Shown here: positions 39,153 through 47,782 of the stretch, piece after piece
Position numbering within the stretch: the first letter of the stretch is position 1
Layout: every line of letters starts with the position of its first letter
Assembly: GCA_963788055.1 (NCBI GenBank)
Contig: CAWBFA010000002.1
Span: 310,001-374,000, forward strand
Direction: 5' to 3'
Source of the DNA: JACCTU01 sp963788055
GTDB taxonomy: Bacteria > Actinomycetota > Thermoleophilia > Gaiellales > Gaiellaceae
Length of the DNA stretch: 64,000 nt
The notes under the pieces: generated by a model
The model's database searches: none
What the model saw: only the letters and a program-made list of their open reading frames with translations
Told to the model about the DNA's origin: nothing
Made by a program: the position numbers and the translations under genes

Positions 39153-40556
39153 TTAGCCCGCGAGCTTCTCGCGCAGCAGCTCGTTCACGGCACGAGGGTC
39201 GGCCTTGCCCTCGGTCTCCTTCATCACCTGGCCGACGAAGAACCCGAGCAGGCCTTCCTTCCCGCCGCGGAACGCCGCGACCTGGCCGGGGTTCGCCGCG
39301 AGGATCGCGTCGATCAGCGGCCCGAGCTCGCCCGCGTCGGTCACGGCGAGCTCGGCGAGGTACGGCTCGGCGCGAAAGTCCTCGTCGCCGCTGTGCGCGA
39401 TCGCCTCGGCGAAGACAGGACGCGGCAGGCTCGCGCGCGCCTCGACGAGCTTGCCGAGCTCCTCGCCGTCGACGGCGTCGGGGTCGATCCCGGCGCCGGC
39501 GAGCTCGTTCATCAGGATGTTTGCCACGGCCCGCCGGTCGCCGGGCGTACGCGCGTAGAGGCGGTCGCGCCCGCTCGTGACGAGCCCTTCGGCGAGATCG
39601 AAATCGAGCTCTGCCTCGAGCCTGCGCAGGCGCGTGCCGGGTAGCTCCGGAACTGCGGCGCGCGCGCGTTCGACGAGCTCCTCCCCGGGCTCGACCGGAA
39701 CGAGGTCCGGCTCCGGGAAGTAGCGGTAGTCCTCGGCCTCCTCCTTCGAGCGGCGCGGCGTCAGCGTGCCGGTGCCCGCGTCGAAGTCGAACGTCTGCTG
39801 CACCACCTCGCCGCCCGACTCCCAGACCGCGATCTGCCGCTCGATCTCCGCCTGCATTCCGCGCGCGATGAAGTTGAACGAGTTCATGTTCTTGAGCTCG
39901 GTGCGCGTGCGGTAGCCCGTCTCGCCGCGCTCGCGGACAGAGACGTTCGCGTCGGCTCGCAGCGTGCCCTTCTCCATCTCCGCGTCGGAGATCCCGAGCT
40001 CGACGATCGTCTGCCGAAGCAGCTGCAGGAAGCGCTTCGCATCCTCGGCCGACCGGAGGTCGGGTTCCGTGACGATCTCGAGGAGCGGTGTGCCGCCGCG
40101 GTTGAAGTCGACGTTCGTGTGCGCCGAGCCGCCGATCCGCCCGCCGGCACCTCCGACGTGCACGTTCTTCGCCGCGTCCTCCTCGAGGTGTGCACGCGTG
40201 ATCCCCACCTTGTGGTCCTCATCGGGCTTCGGGACCACGAAGAGGCCACGCTCGCAGAGCGGAACGTCGTACTGCGAGATCTGGTACCCCTTCGGGTTGT
40301 CGGGGTAGAAGTAGTTCTTGCGGTGGAAGAGCGCGCGCGTGGCGATCTCGCACCCGAGGGCGAGCCCGAGCTTCACCGTGTGCTCGATCGCGAGCAGGTT
40401 CGGGACGGGAAGCGCGCCGGGGTGCGCGAGGCACACCGGGCATGTGTGCGAGTTCGGCGGGTCGAAATACGCGACCTCGCAGGTGCAGAACATCTTCGTG
40501 CGCGTCTTCAAATGGACGTGGATCTCCAGTCCGATCACGGGCTCCCACTCGGTCAT
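39153..40556 (-). CDS. gatB: aspartyl/glutamyl-tRNA amidotransferase subunit B
   Basis: The kinase and tRNA-binding subunit of GatCAB, which makes Gln-tRNA-Gln and/or Asn-tRNA-Asn. The 467 residues start IGLEIHVHLKTRTKMFC, with zinc cysteines C24, C26, C39 and C42, the HRKNYFYPDNPKGYQISQYD motif, and the C-terminal YqeY-like tail (GFFVGQVMKETEGKADPRAV). ATG 40556 overlaps the gatA stop (ATGA). The order is gatC, gatA, gatB. Confidence 0.97.
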   Translation of the reverse strand: MTEWEPVIGLEIHVHLKTRTKMFCTCEVAYFDPPNSHTCPVCLAHPGALPVPNLLAIEHTVKLGLALGCEIATRALFHRKNYFYPDNPKGYQISQYDVPLCERGLFVVPKPDEDHKVGITRAHLEEDAAKNVHVGGAGGRIGGSAHTNVDFNRGGTPLLEIVTEPDLRSAEDAKRFLQLLRQTIVELGISDAEMEKGTLRADANVSVRERGETGYRTRTELKNMNSFNFIARGMQAEIERQIAVWESGGEVVQQTFDFDAGTGTLTPRRSKEEAEDYRYFPEPDLVPVEPGEELVERARAAVPELPGTRLRRLEAELDFDLAEGLVTSGRDRLYARTPGDRRAVANILMNELAGAGIDPDAVDGEELGKLVEARASLPRPVFAEAIAHSGDEDFRAEPYLAELAVTDAGELGPLIDAILAANPGQVAAFRGGKEGLLGFFVGQVMKETEGKADPRAVNELLREKLAG

Positions 40557-41968
40557 CGCAGGCGCTCCGGGACGTAGTCGAAGCCGATCGCCCTCTCGAG
40601 CGCATGGCCGACGGCGAAGAGTGTGTTCTCGGCGAACTGAGGCCCGATCACTTGCAGGCCGACCGGCAGCCCCTCGGAGAGCCCGCACGGGACGTTCAGG
40701 CCAGGCAGGCCGGCCATGCACGACGGGATCGTCAAGAGGTCGTTCGCGTACATGGCGAGCGGGTCCTGCGTCTTCGCCCCGAGCTCGAACGCGACCGTTG
40801 GCGAGGTCGGTGAGACGAGGACGTCGAAGCGCTCGAACGCGTCCGCGTGCTCGCGGCGGATGACGGTGCGTACCTTCTGCGCCTGGCCGTAGTACGCCTC
40901 GTAGTAGCCCGCCGAGAGCGCGTACGTGCCGAGCATGATCCGCCGCTTCGGCTCGTCGCCGAAGCCCTCGTCGCGCGTGCGCATGACCATCTCGTGGTAG
41001 CCCGTGGCGGGAACACGGAGCCCGTAGCGGACGCCGTCGTAGCGCGAGAGGTTCGACGACGCCTCCGCCGGGGCGACGAGGTAGTAGCAGGGAAGCCCGT
41101 ACTCGACCGAGAGCGGCAGCTCGCACTCACCCACGTCGGCGCCGAGCTCGCGGGCGAGTTCGACTGTGCGCTCGAACACGTCGCGCACCCCCGGCTCGAT
41201 CCCCTCCGCTTCGACCATCTGCTTCGGGACGCCGATCCGAACGCCGCGCAGGTTCTCGCGCTCGGGGAGCTCGACCTCAGGAACGTCCGCAGTCGTCGAG
41301 TCGTTCGGGTCGCGGCCCGCGATGATCCGGTAGAGCAGCGCACAGTCGCGCACCGTCTTCGTCGTCGGCCCGACCTGGTCGAGTGACGACGCGAACGCGA
41401 CGATTCCGTAGCGCGACACGGTGCCGTACGTCGGACGCAGCCCGACGATCCCGCAGAGCGCCGCAGGCTGTTTGATCGAGCCACCGGTGTCGGAGCCGAG
41501 CGCCCACGGCGCAAGACCGCCGGCGACCGCCGCCGCAGAGCCACCGCCGGAACCCCCCGGAACGCGCGAGGGGTCCCACGGGTTCCGCGACGGGCCGAAG
41601 GCCGAGTTCTCCGTCGACGAGCCCATCGCGAACTCGTCGGTGTTCGTCTTGCCGAGCGTGGCGAGCCCCGCGTCCTTGCACCGGCGCGCCACCGTCGAGT
41701 CGTAGACGGGCACGAACCCTTTCAGGATCTTGGAACCGGCCGTCGTCTCGATTCCCTTGGTCCCGATCACGTCTTTGAGCGCGATCGGCACGCCTTCCCG
41801 GTTAGGCTCGTCGACGAGCGTGAGAAAGCAGTGGAGCTCCTCGTCGCGCGCGTCGATCGCCGCCCGGTACGCGTCCCAGAGCTCGCGTGACGAGACCTCC
41901 CTGCGCTCCAGCAGGCCCATCGCCTCCTCGGCTGTGAGGCGCAGCGTGTCGATCGGAGCTCGGCTCAT
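40553..41968 (-). CDS. gatA: aspartyl/glutamyl-tRNA amidotransferase subunit A
   Basis: The glutaminase subunit. In 471 residues the amidase triad is K65 (ALKDVIG), S140 (PGGSGGGSAAA) and S164 (SDTGGSIKQPA). The GSSTENSAFGPSRNPWDPSR block precedes it. It frees ammonia that reaches GatB through a tunnel. ATG 41968 follows copy B of the palindromic element by 24 bases; that element separates gatA from gatC. Confidence 0.97.
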   Translation of the reverse strand: MSRAPIDTLRLTAEEAMGLLERREVSSRELWDAYRAAIDARDEELHCFLTLVDEPNREGVPIALKDVIGTKGIETTAGSKILKGFVPVYDSTVARRCKDAGLATLGKTNTDEFAMGSSTENSAFGPSRNPWDPSRVPGGSGGGSAAAVAGGLAPWALGSDTGGSIKQPAALCGIVGLRPTYGTVSRYGIVAFASSLDQVGPTTKTVRDCALLYRIIAGRDPNDSTTADVPEVELPERENLRGVRIGVPKQMVEAEGIEPGVRDVFERTVELARELGADVGECELPLSVEYGLPCYYLVAPAEASSNLSRYDGVRYGLRVPATGYHEMVMRTRDEGFGDEPKRRIMLGTYALSAGYYEAYYGQAQKVRTVIRREHADAFERFDVLVSPTSPTVAFELGAKTQDPLAMYANDLLTIPSCMAGLPGLNVPCGLSEGLPVGLQVIGPQFAENTLFAVGHALERAIGFDYVPERLR

Positions 41969-41992
41969 GATGAGGCCTCGTCGTCGGAGTGG

Positions 41993-42086
41993 TGCGATGG
42001 GTGGTGCGAGGCAAAGACGCAGGGAGCGCTCGTATCCGCAGTGATACGGGCGCGACTGAGGACGCCGCATCGCACCGCCCAGCGCG
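41993..42086. repeat. 94-bp palindromic element, copy B
   Basis: Aligns over its whole length with 24522-24614, with about ten differences including one base inserted in the inner loop. Outer arm pairing is kept through changes G-T to G-C and T-G to T-A, and the inner stem gains C-G for T-G; one outer pair is lost (C-G to A-G). It lies between gatC and gatA, upstream of gatA on the minus strand, the same position relative to its downstream gene as copy A. Confidence 0.85.
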
Positions 42087-42122
42087 GCCCGACGGCATAG
42101 CGTCTCATCGTGAGTCGGGCTC

Positions 42123-42422
42123 TCAAGGTTCGCGCACCTCGCCGGTGGGCGGGACACGGAAGAAGTCGCCGTCGCGCTCGGGCGCGTTCGCGAACACCTC
42201 GTCGAGCGGCAGAGACGGCCCCGGCTCGTCGTCGCGCCAGACGTTTACGAGCTCGAGCGGGTGCGAGGTCGGCGGCACGTCTGCGAGATCGAGCTCGGAG
42301 ACCTTCGAGACGGCGTCGAGGATCGCCGACAACTGGTCGCGAAACCGGTCGACTTCCTCGTCAGTGAGGTCGAGGTGCGCGAGCTGCGCGACGTGCAGAA
42401 CCTGTTCTCGAGTAATTGCCAT
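42123..42422 (-). CDS. gatC: aspartyl/glutamyl-tRNA amidotransferase subunit C
   Basis: The 99-residue scaffold subunit: ITREQVLHVAQLAHLDLTDE, LSAILDAVSKVSELD, then VPPTSHPLELVNVWRDDE are characteristic. It wraps around GatA and GatB. The gap to gatA is 154 bases, unusually long for this operon because of the palindromic element. Confidence 0.93.
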   Translation of the reverse strand: MAITREQVLHVAQLAHLDLTDEEVDRFRDQLSAILDAVSKVSELDLADVPPTSHPLELVNVWRDDEPGPSLPLDEVFANAPERDGDFFRVPPTGEVREP

Positions 42423-42513
42423 TCGGGAGATCCTACGAGCCGCCTCCGCGGCTGTTGGGCAGCTGCGAGGAAGGAGGGGTCACACGGGCGACCACGGGTT
42501 CCCCCGTGATAGA

Positions 42514-42539
42514 CCGACGGCCCCTTCCGGGGCCGTCGG
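42514..42539 (-). terminator. terminator-like hairpin after the cold-shock gene
   Basis: A perfect 11-bp stem (CCGACGGCCCC, loop TTCC, GGGGCCGTCGG) begins 24 bases after the csp stop. The T run downstream on the minus strand is weak (TCTATCA), so efficiency is uncertain. Confidence 0.55.
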
Positions 42540-42562
42540 CGACTAGCGTGGTTCCGGAAGTG

Positions 42563-42769
42563 CTACGAAGCGGCTGCGGTGACGTTCGCGGCCTGAGCGC
42601 CCTTCGGGCCCTGCACGACCTCGAACTCCACCTTCTGCCCCTCGGTGAGGGACTTGTAGCCGTCCATCGTGATCGCGGAGAAGTGGACGAAGACGTCCTC
42701 GCCACCCTCACGCTCGATGAACCCGTAACCCTTTTCGTTCGAGAACCACTTGACGGTGCCCTGAGCCAA
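42563..42769 (-). CDS. cold-shock protein
   Basis: A 68-residue CspA-type RNA chaperone with RNP1 KGYGFIER and RNP2 VFVHFS. Starts at TTG 42769, six bases after a strong AAGGAGG. A separate promoter (42837-42864) sits in the folD end, and a hairpin terminator follows, so it is probably a single-gene unit. Confidence 0.96.
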   Translation of the reverse strand: MAQGTVKWFSNEKGYGFIEREGGEDVFVHFSAITMDGYKSLTEGQKVEFEVVQGPKGAQAANVTAAAS

Positions 42770-42836
42770 CTACTTCCTCCTTACAGACAAGCGACGGCCC
42801 GGGCACCGAGCCGCCGACCCTTACTAAGCGAGCAGA

Positions 42837-42864
42837 ACGATAGCACTGCTCAGGGAAACGGCAA
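42837..42864 (-). promoter_or_regulatory. candidate promoter of the cold-shock gene
   Basis: On the minus strand TTGCCG and TATCGT, the latter preceded by TG-C (an extended -10), are spaced by 16 bases and lie 68 bases upstream of the csp start, overlapping the folD stop. Confidence 0.5.
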
Positions 42865-43698
42865 GAGGCGACGGCGGTACTTGGCGGCCCTTACGGTGCT
42901 CGCCAGGAGCATGGCCCGGGTCATGGGTCCGACCCCTCCGGGGACGGGCGTGAGGTACCCGGCGAGCTCCGCGACGCCGGGATCGACGTCCCCGACGAGA
43001 CCAGCATCGGTGCGCGTGAGCCCGACGTCGATCACCGTCGAGCCGGCCTTCACCATGTGGGCGGTGATCAGGCCGGGAACGCCGACCGCAGCGACGAGGA
43101 TGTCTGCGTCGAGCGTGTGTCGCGCGAGATCGTCGGTGCGCGAGTGACAGACCGTGACGGTCGCGTTCGCCTGCAGGAGCAGCAGCGCCATCGGCTTCCC
43201 GACGATCGGGCTGCGCCCGACGACGACGGCGCGCGCGCCTGCCGTCGGCACGCGGTACTCCGCCAGGAGCCGCATCACCCCGGACGGGGTGGCGCCTACG
43301 TGGCCGTTGCGGCCGAGAGAGAGGAGGCCGGCGTTCCGGGGCGTCAACCCGTCGACGTCCTTCTCCGGGAGCACCGAGGAGAGGATCGTGAACTCGTCCA
43401 GATGGTCCGGCAGCGGCGTCTGGACGAGGAAGCCGTCGATCTCGTCGTCCGCGTTCAGCTCGTCGACGAGTGCGAGGACTTCGGCCTGCGGCGTCTCCGC
43501 GGGGAGCCGCTTGTCGATCGGCCGCATGCCGACCTCGGTCGCGTCCTTGTGCTTGAGGGTCACGTAGACGTCCGAGGCCGGGTCGTCTCCGACCAGGATC
43601 GTCGCGAGCCCAAGCGAGCCGAGCTCCTCGACGTCCTTTGCGACCTCGGCGCGAACCTTCTCGGCCAGCGCCTTGCCGTCCATGAACGTGGCTGCCAC
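42850..43698 (-). CDS. folD: bifunctional methylene-THF dehydrogenase/cyclohydrolase
   Basis: Folate one-carbon metabolism. The 282 residues have catalytic Tyr45 and Lys49 in SDVYVTLKHKDATEVG, the GFLVQTPLPDH strand, the NADP-binding VVVGRSPIVGKPMALLL and the terminal TPVPGGVGPMTRAMLL. The GTG start at 43698 gives a six-residue lead before DGKALAEKV. Divergent from the HMG-CoA reductase gene. Confidence 0.96.
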   Translation of the reverse strand: MAATFMDGKALAEKVRAEVAKDVEELGSLGLATILVGDDPASDVYVTLKHKDATEVGMRPIDKRLPAETPQAEVLALVDELNADDEIDGFLVQTPLPDHLDEFTILSSVLPEKDVDGLTPRNAGLLSLGRNGHVGATPSGVMRLLAEYRVPTAGARAVVVGRSPIVGKPMALLLLQANATVTVCHSRTDDLARHTLDADILVAAVGVPGLITAHMVKAGSTVIDVGLTRTDAGLVGDVDPGVAELAGYLTPVPGGVGPMTRAMLLASTVRAAKYRRRLLPFP

Positions 43699-43725
43699 GG
43701 CGCTTGAGGCTATAGCGTGACGCCG

Positions 43726-44943
43726 ATGGAGCTACGGCGCTGGCCGCGAAAGAACGACCCCGACTCCATTCGCGCCCGGCAGGAGATCGTGCGCGACCTC
43801 ACGTCGGACGGCGAGGTGCTGTGGGACGACCTCGAGCCGTGGTCACAGGCGAACGAGGCGCTGACGGGCGTCGCGGTCGTGCCGGTGTCGGTGATCGGCC
43901 CGCTGACCGTTTCTCTCGGCGAGTACGCGCTGCGTGAGCCCGACGGTGTCGTCGAGGAGCGCGGTCGCGAGACGGAGACGGTGTACGTACCGCTCGCGCA
44001 CACAGAGGGCGGGCTCTCGGCATCCCTCTACCGCGGCGCGCGCGCCGTGACGGAGTCGGGTGGCTTCCGAACATACGTGCTCGCTGACCGGATCACACGA
44101 GCAAGCTGCTTCATCTGCAAGTCGACTGGCGATGCCGTGGAGCTCGCTCGCTGGATCGAGGCCGAGCTGCCCGGGCTCCGCGAGTGGCTCGACTCCGTGG
44201 ACGATTCCTCCCGCTCGCGTTGGGCGAGGCTGCGCGAGGTCCGCACCCACGTCGTCGGGCCGATGTGTCACGTCCTCTGGCGCTGGACGACAGGCGACGC
44301 GGTCGGCGCGAACATGATGACGCGCAACTCGTACCTGCTGAACATGGGCTACGTCCGCGAGCGCTCGCCGGTCCCAATCGAGCGCTCGGTGCTGGAGGCG
44401 AACATGGGCGGCGACAAGAAGCCGTCCTTCCAGTACTTCCAGGAAGGTCACGGAAAAACGGTGATCGCCGAGGCGACGCTCACCGACGACGCGGTGCGAC
44501 GCGTGCTGCGCACCACGATCGACGACCTCCTCGAGCTCGCGTGGGCGGGCACGCACGGCGCGGTCGCGTCCGGAATGCAGTCGGTCGCGTTCACGCCCGC
44601 TTCGGCGATCGCAGCGATCTTCGCCGCGACCGGGCAAGACCTCGGAATGATCGGGACGAGCTCGATGGCCCACGGCGCCGGCCGACGCGTCGAGGGCGGG
44701 CTCAATGTCTCGATCCGTTTCCCCGGCCTCGAGGTCGCAACGGTCGGTGGAGGTACGACGCTCCCCTACGCGCGCTCGTGGCTCGCGCTGATGGGCTGCG
44801 CCGGTGCAGGCAAGGTCTACCGCTTCGCGCAGGTCGTCGCCGCGGCCGCGCTCGCGCTCGAGATCAGCGCGTCGGCTGCGATGGCCACCGCCGGCTCGGA
44901 GAACTTCTTCCGCGCGCACCACGAGCGCGGCGGCCTTCGCTGA
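43726..44943 (+). CDS. HMG-CoA reductase family protein
   Basis: A 405-residue protein. Family blocks: VAVVPVSVIGPLTV, TEGGLSASLYRGARAV (catalytic Glu), TTGDAVGANMMTRNSYLL (with the family Asp of GDAMGMN), GGDKKPSFQYF (catalytic Lys of DKKPA), and LEVATVGGGTTLPY. The possible catalytic His is in AHHERGGLR at the end. HMG-CoA reductases make mevalonate for isoprenoids. Other mevalonate genes are not in view, so the pathway is unproven; several replacements in motifs (Ala for Met, Ser for Ala) mark it as divergent. ATG 43726; TATAGC nine bases upstream. Confidence 0.85.
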   Translation: MELRRWPRKNDPDSIRARQEIVRDLTSDGEVLWDDLEPWSQANEALTGVAVVPVSVIGPLTVSLGEYALREPDGVVEERGRETETVYVPLAHTEGGLSASLYRGARAVTESGGFRTYVLADRITRASCFICKSTGDAVELARWIEAELPGLREWLDSVDDSSRSRWARLREVRTHVVGPMCHVLWRWTTGDAVGANMMTRNSYLLNMGYVRERSPVPIERSVLEANMGGDKKPSFQYFQEGHGKTVIAEATLTDDAVRRVLRTTIDDLLELAWAGTHGAVASGMQSVAFTPASAIAAIFAATGQDLGMIGTSSMAHGAGRRVEGGLNVSIRFPGLEVATVGGGTTLPYARSWLALMGCAGAGKVYRFAQVVAAAALALEISASAAMATAGSENFFRAHHERGGLR

Positions 44944-45407
44944 AGATCCCGCCCCACCACGACCCCGCCTGTTGGGGCTGCGGCGACAATCCCCAGGGCA
45001 TCCACCTCCCGACGCCGGACGCCGAGGGCGGGACGTCGTACGAAGCGCGGTTCTCCTTCGACGAGCGACACCAGGGCGGGCCTGGGCTCGTGCACGGCGG
45101 GCTCGTGTCGGCTGCGCTGGACGAGGCGTGCGGGCTGCTGGCGACGTGGCATCGGTTCCCGACCGTGACGGCGCGCATCTTCGTGCGTTACCGACGCCCG
45201 GCGCACATCAACCGCGAGCTGGTCGTTGCCGCGCGAGTGACGAGCTCGAGCGGCCGCCGCATTCACGTCGACGGGGACCTGCGCGATGGAGACGAGATCG
45301 TCGCCGAAGCGCGCTGCGCGTTCCTGCACGTCTCGCTCGAGCACTTCTTGCAGACGCCCGAAGGCCGAGCCGCACGCGACGCCTGGAGCCAACGGCTGGG
45401 CGACTAA
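44940..45407 (+). CDS. PaaI-like hotdog thioesterase
   Basis: About 155 residues with a hotdog fold: CWGCGDNPQGIHL near the start, GGPGLVHGGLVSAALDEACG (the active-site helix), and IFVRYRRPAHINRELVVAAR in the sheet. Such proteins cleave acyl-CoA esters. The best start is CTG 44940, forming CTGA with the stop of the HMG-CoA reductase gene; no other start codon suits. Coupling suggests it acts on a CoA ester in the same pathway. Confidence 0.85.
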   Translation: MKIPPHHDPACWGCGDNPQGIHLPTPDAEGGTSYEARFSFDERHQGGPGLVHGGLVSAALDEACGLLATWHRFPTVTARIFVRYRRPAHINRELVVAARVTSSSGRRIHVDGDLRDGDEIVAEARCAFLHVSLEHFLQTPEGRAARDAWSQRLGD

Positions 45408-45664
45408 GACTCCCCGCGCCAGTCGCGGAAGGCGGCGAGCAGCTCGGCCTCGGCCTCAGGGTCGAGATCCTCGACGCGGAGCCGTCCGGTCAGCTCGATC
45501 GTCGCGCGCATCTGGCCCAGATAGATCGTGCAGGCGTCACAGCCCGAGATGTGCTGCTCGAAGCGGCGACGCTGCCGCCGGGGCAGCGTGCCTTCGAGGT
45601 AGTCGGTCACCAGCTCGACGAGCTCTTGGCAGCTCAAGCCCGGCGTTCTGAGTCGCGTGATCAC
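45404..45664 (-). CDS. zinc-binding anti-sigma factor (soluble)
   Basis: An 86-residue zf-HC2 protein: SCQELVELVTDYLEGTL with the first Cys, then RRRFEQHISGCDACTIYL with HxxxCxxC. No membrane helix follows, so it is a soluble anti-sigma factor, perhaps sensing redox through zinc. GTGA overlap with the sigma gene. Converges on the thioesterase by four bases. Confidence 0.9.
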   Translation of the reverse strand: MITRLRTPGLSCQELVELVTDYLEGTLPRRQRRRFEQHISGCDACTIYLGQMRATIELTGRLRVEDLDPEAEAELLAAFRDWRGES

Positions 45665-46290
45665 TCGGCCTCCACCGCGTACTCCTCCAGCGCGCGGCGC
45701 ACCTTTGCGCGAGCACGATGCAGGAGCACGCGTTGATTGGTCTTCGTGAGCTCCAGAGCGTTACGGACCTCGTCGGAGCTCCAGCCCTCGACGTCGCGCA
45801 GCGTGATCACAGCGCGCTGAGCCGGCGGAAGCGCCTCGATCGCTGCCTCGACGATCCGCAGCGTCTCCTGGGCGAGGAGCGCCTGCTCGGGCAGCGGTAC
45901 CGGTGGCGTCGCCCACGCCCCGGGATCGACCGAGTCCGGGCGCAGGAACCGCACGGGATCGACGGTCGGACTCGAGAGGTCCTCGCCCTGCAGCGACGAG
46001 AACGGCAGCGAGCGCCCTTCACGGATCCCGCGCGTCTTCGCCGTGTTCGTCAGGATGCGGAAGATCCACGTCTTGAGCGACGACCGCCCCTCGAACCGAG
46101 CGATTCCGTTGAGCACACCGACCCACGTCTCCTGCACGACTTCCTCTGCGACCGACCGGCTCGAGACGTAGAGACGCGCAACCCGGAGAAGCGATGCGTG
46201 GTACATGCGGACCAGCTGCTCGAACGCTGCTTCGTCACCCCTGCGAAGCGCTTCGACGAGCCGCCGATCGTCTGCGGCCACGCGCGTCAC
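45661..46290 (-). CDS. ECF RNA polymerase sigma factor
   Basis: A 209-residue ECF sigma. Region 2 (about 20-90: FEQLVRMYHASLLRVARLYV, AEEVVQETWVGVLNGIARFE, SLKTWIFRILTNTAKTRG) and region 4 (about 145-200: LPPAQRAVITLRDVEGWSSD, LTKTNQRVLLHRARAKVRRA) are standard. The linker between them is long (about 50 residues). Its partner anti-sigma gene overlaps. Divergent from the disulfide reductase gene, which could be a target. Confidence 0.92.
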   Translation of the reverse strand: MTRVAADDRRLVEALRRGDEAAFEQLVRMYHASLLRVARLYVSSRSVAEEVVQETWVGVLNGIARFEGRSSLKTWIFRILTNTAKTRGIREGRSLPFSSLQGEDLSSPTVDPVRFLRPDSVDPGAWATPPVPLPEQALLAQETLRIVEAAIEALPPAQRAVITLRDVEGWSSDEVRNALELTKTNQRVLLHRARAKVRRALEEYAVEAE

Positions 46291-46333
46291 GGCTCGACTG
46301 TAACGCCCTCACTCGATCGGAGACCACGACGCC

Positions 46334-47701
46334 ATGGAGCACTACGACCTGATCGTGATCGGGGCGGGGTCCGCTGCGCGCGACGCCGCCAACAAGGCCG
46401 CCCAGGAGCACGGAGCACGCGTTGCGCTCGTGGAGCGCAGGCTGTGGGGTGGTTCCTGCCCGAACATCGCGTGCAAGCCGACGAAGGCCTACCTCGTCGC
46501 GGCCGAGCTGCACCGCGACCTGCGTACGCTCGGCGCAAAGCTCGGGCTGCCGAGCGCGCCCGAGCGCGCCGACCTCGCGCGCATCCACGCGTGGAAGGAG
46601 ACGCTGCGCAAGCCGCAGGAGAAGTGGGTCGAGGAGCTCACGGCGAAGGGCTACGACACGTTCGAAGGCGAGGCGACGTTCGTCGACCCGCGGACGATCC
46701 GCGTCGACAACCGCGAGCTCGCCGGCGAACGGGTCCTGATCGCAACCGGCTCGCGCACAGCCGTTCCGCCGATCCCCGGGCTCGACGAGCTCGACTGGAT
46801 CGACCATGTGACCGCGCTCGACCTCGAGGAGCTCCCCGAGACGCTGCTCGTGCTCGGCGGCGGACCCGTGGGGCTCGAGTTCGCACAGATGTTCGCGCGG
46901 TTCGGCTCGCGGGTGACGCTCGTGCAAGGAGCGCCACGGCTGTCGCCACGCTCCGACGCGGACGCGACCGCGCAGCTCGAGGCTGCGTTCGAGGAAGAGG
47001 GAATCGAGGTGCTCACGGGGACGACCGTCGAGCGTTTCGAAGGGCGCACGGCGATCGTCTCGGACGGTCGCCGGATCGACGCCGAGCGCGTGCTGCTCGC
47101 GTCCGGGCGCGTCCCCAACGTCGAGGAGCTCGGGCTCGACCGGATCGGCGTGCGCGCCCATCGCGGAGGGATCGAGGTCGACGAGCGCCTGCGCACGAAC
47201 GTCGACGGGATCTGGGCTGCTGGCGACGTGACCGGCCTCGTGCAGTTCACGCCGATCGCGCAGTACCAGGCGCGCATAGCCGTCGAGGACATGTTCGCTC
47301 CGAACGGGATCGCCGCCGACTACTCGGTGCTGCCGACCGCGATCTTCACCGACCCCGAGCTCGGTGCGGTAGGCCTGACCGAGCAGCAAGCGCGCGAGCG
47401 GGGACACGACGTTGCGACAGCGACGCACCCGCTCACGAACGTCACGCGCTCGCAGTATGTCGCCGAGCGCCATGGGCTCTACAAGCTCGTCTACGCGCGC
47501 GACACGCGGCGCGTGCTCGGCATCCACGTGGTCAGCCGTGGCGCGAGCGACATCGTGCAGGGCCTCTCGCTCGGTCTTCGGCTCGAGATGACGGTCGACG
47601 ACCTTGCGCGTTCGCACCACGTCTATCCGTCGTGGGGCGAGGGCGTGAAGGCCGCAGCGGAGCAAGCCCGCCCGGACGCAGCGGTGGCGGCGCGCGCGTA
47701 A
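46334..47701 (+). CDS. flavoprotein disulfide reductase (dihydrolipoamide dehydrogenase/mercuric reductase-like)
   Basis: A 455-residue class I FAD/NAD(P) oxidoreductase: FAD-binding IVIGAGSAARDAA, redox cysteines C42 and C47 in WGGSCPNIACKPTK, the NAD-binding LVLGGGPVGLEFAQMFARFG, FAD motif TNVDGIWAAGDVTG, and the C-terminal interface with HHVYPSWGEG in place of the usual HAHPTLSE. The substrate may be a dihydrolipoyl, mycothione or metal-disulfide. The last His-Glu is retained (H, E with two residues altered). Divergent from an ECF sigma gene. Confidence 0.88.
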   Translation: MEHYDLIVIGAGSAARDAANKAAQEHGARVALVERRLWGGSCPNIACKPTKAYLVAAELHRDLRTLGAKLGLPSAPERADLARIHAWKETLRKPQEKWVEELTAKGYDTFEGEATFVDPRTIRVDNRELAGERVLIATGSRTAVPPIPGLDELDWIDHVTALDLEELPETLLVLGGGPVGLEFAQMFARFGSRVTLVQGAPRLSPRSDADATAQLEAAFEEEGIEVLTGTTVERFEGRTAIVSDGRRIDAERVLLASGRVPNVEELGLDRIGVRAHRGGIEVDERLRTNVDGIWAAGDVTGLVQFTPIAQYQARIAVEDMFAPNGIAADYSVLPTAIFTDPELGAVGLTEQQARERGHDVATATHPLTNVTRSQYVAERHGLYKLVYARDTRRVLGIHVVSRGASDIVQGLSLGLRLEMTVDDLARSHHVYPSWGEGVKAAAEQARPDAAVAARA

Positions 47702-47782
47702 GACGCCCGCCGTCCGGGTACAGGGGTGGAGACGCGCCCGCTGCGCGTCGTGCATCGAGGCTCACTGGAGAGGGAGGCATCG

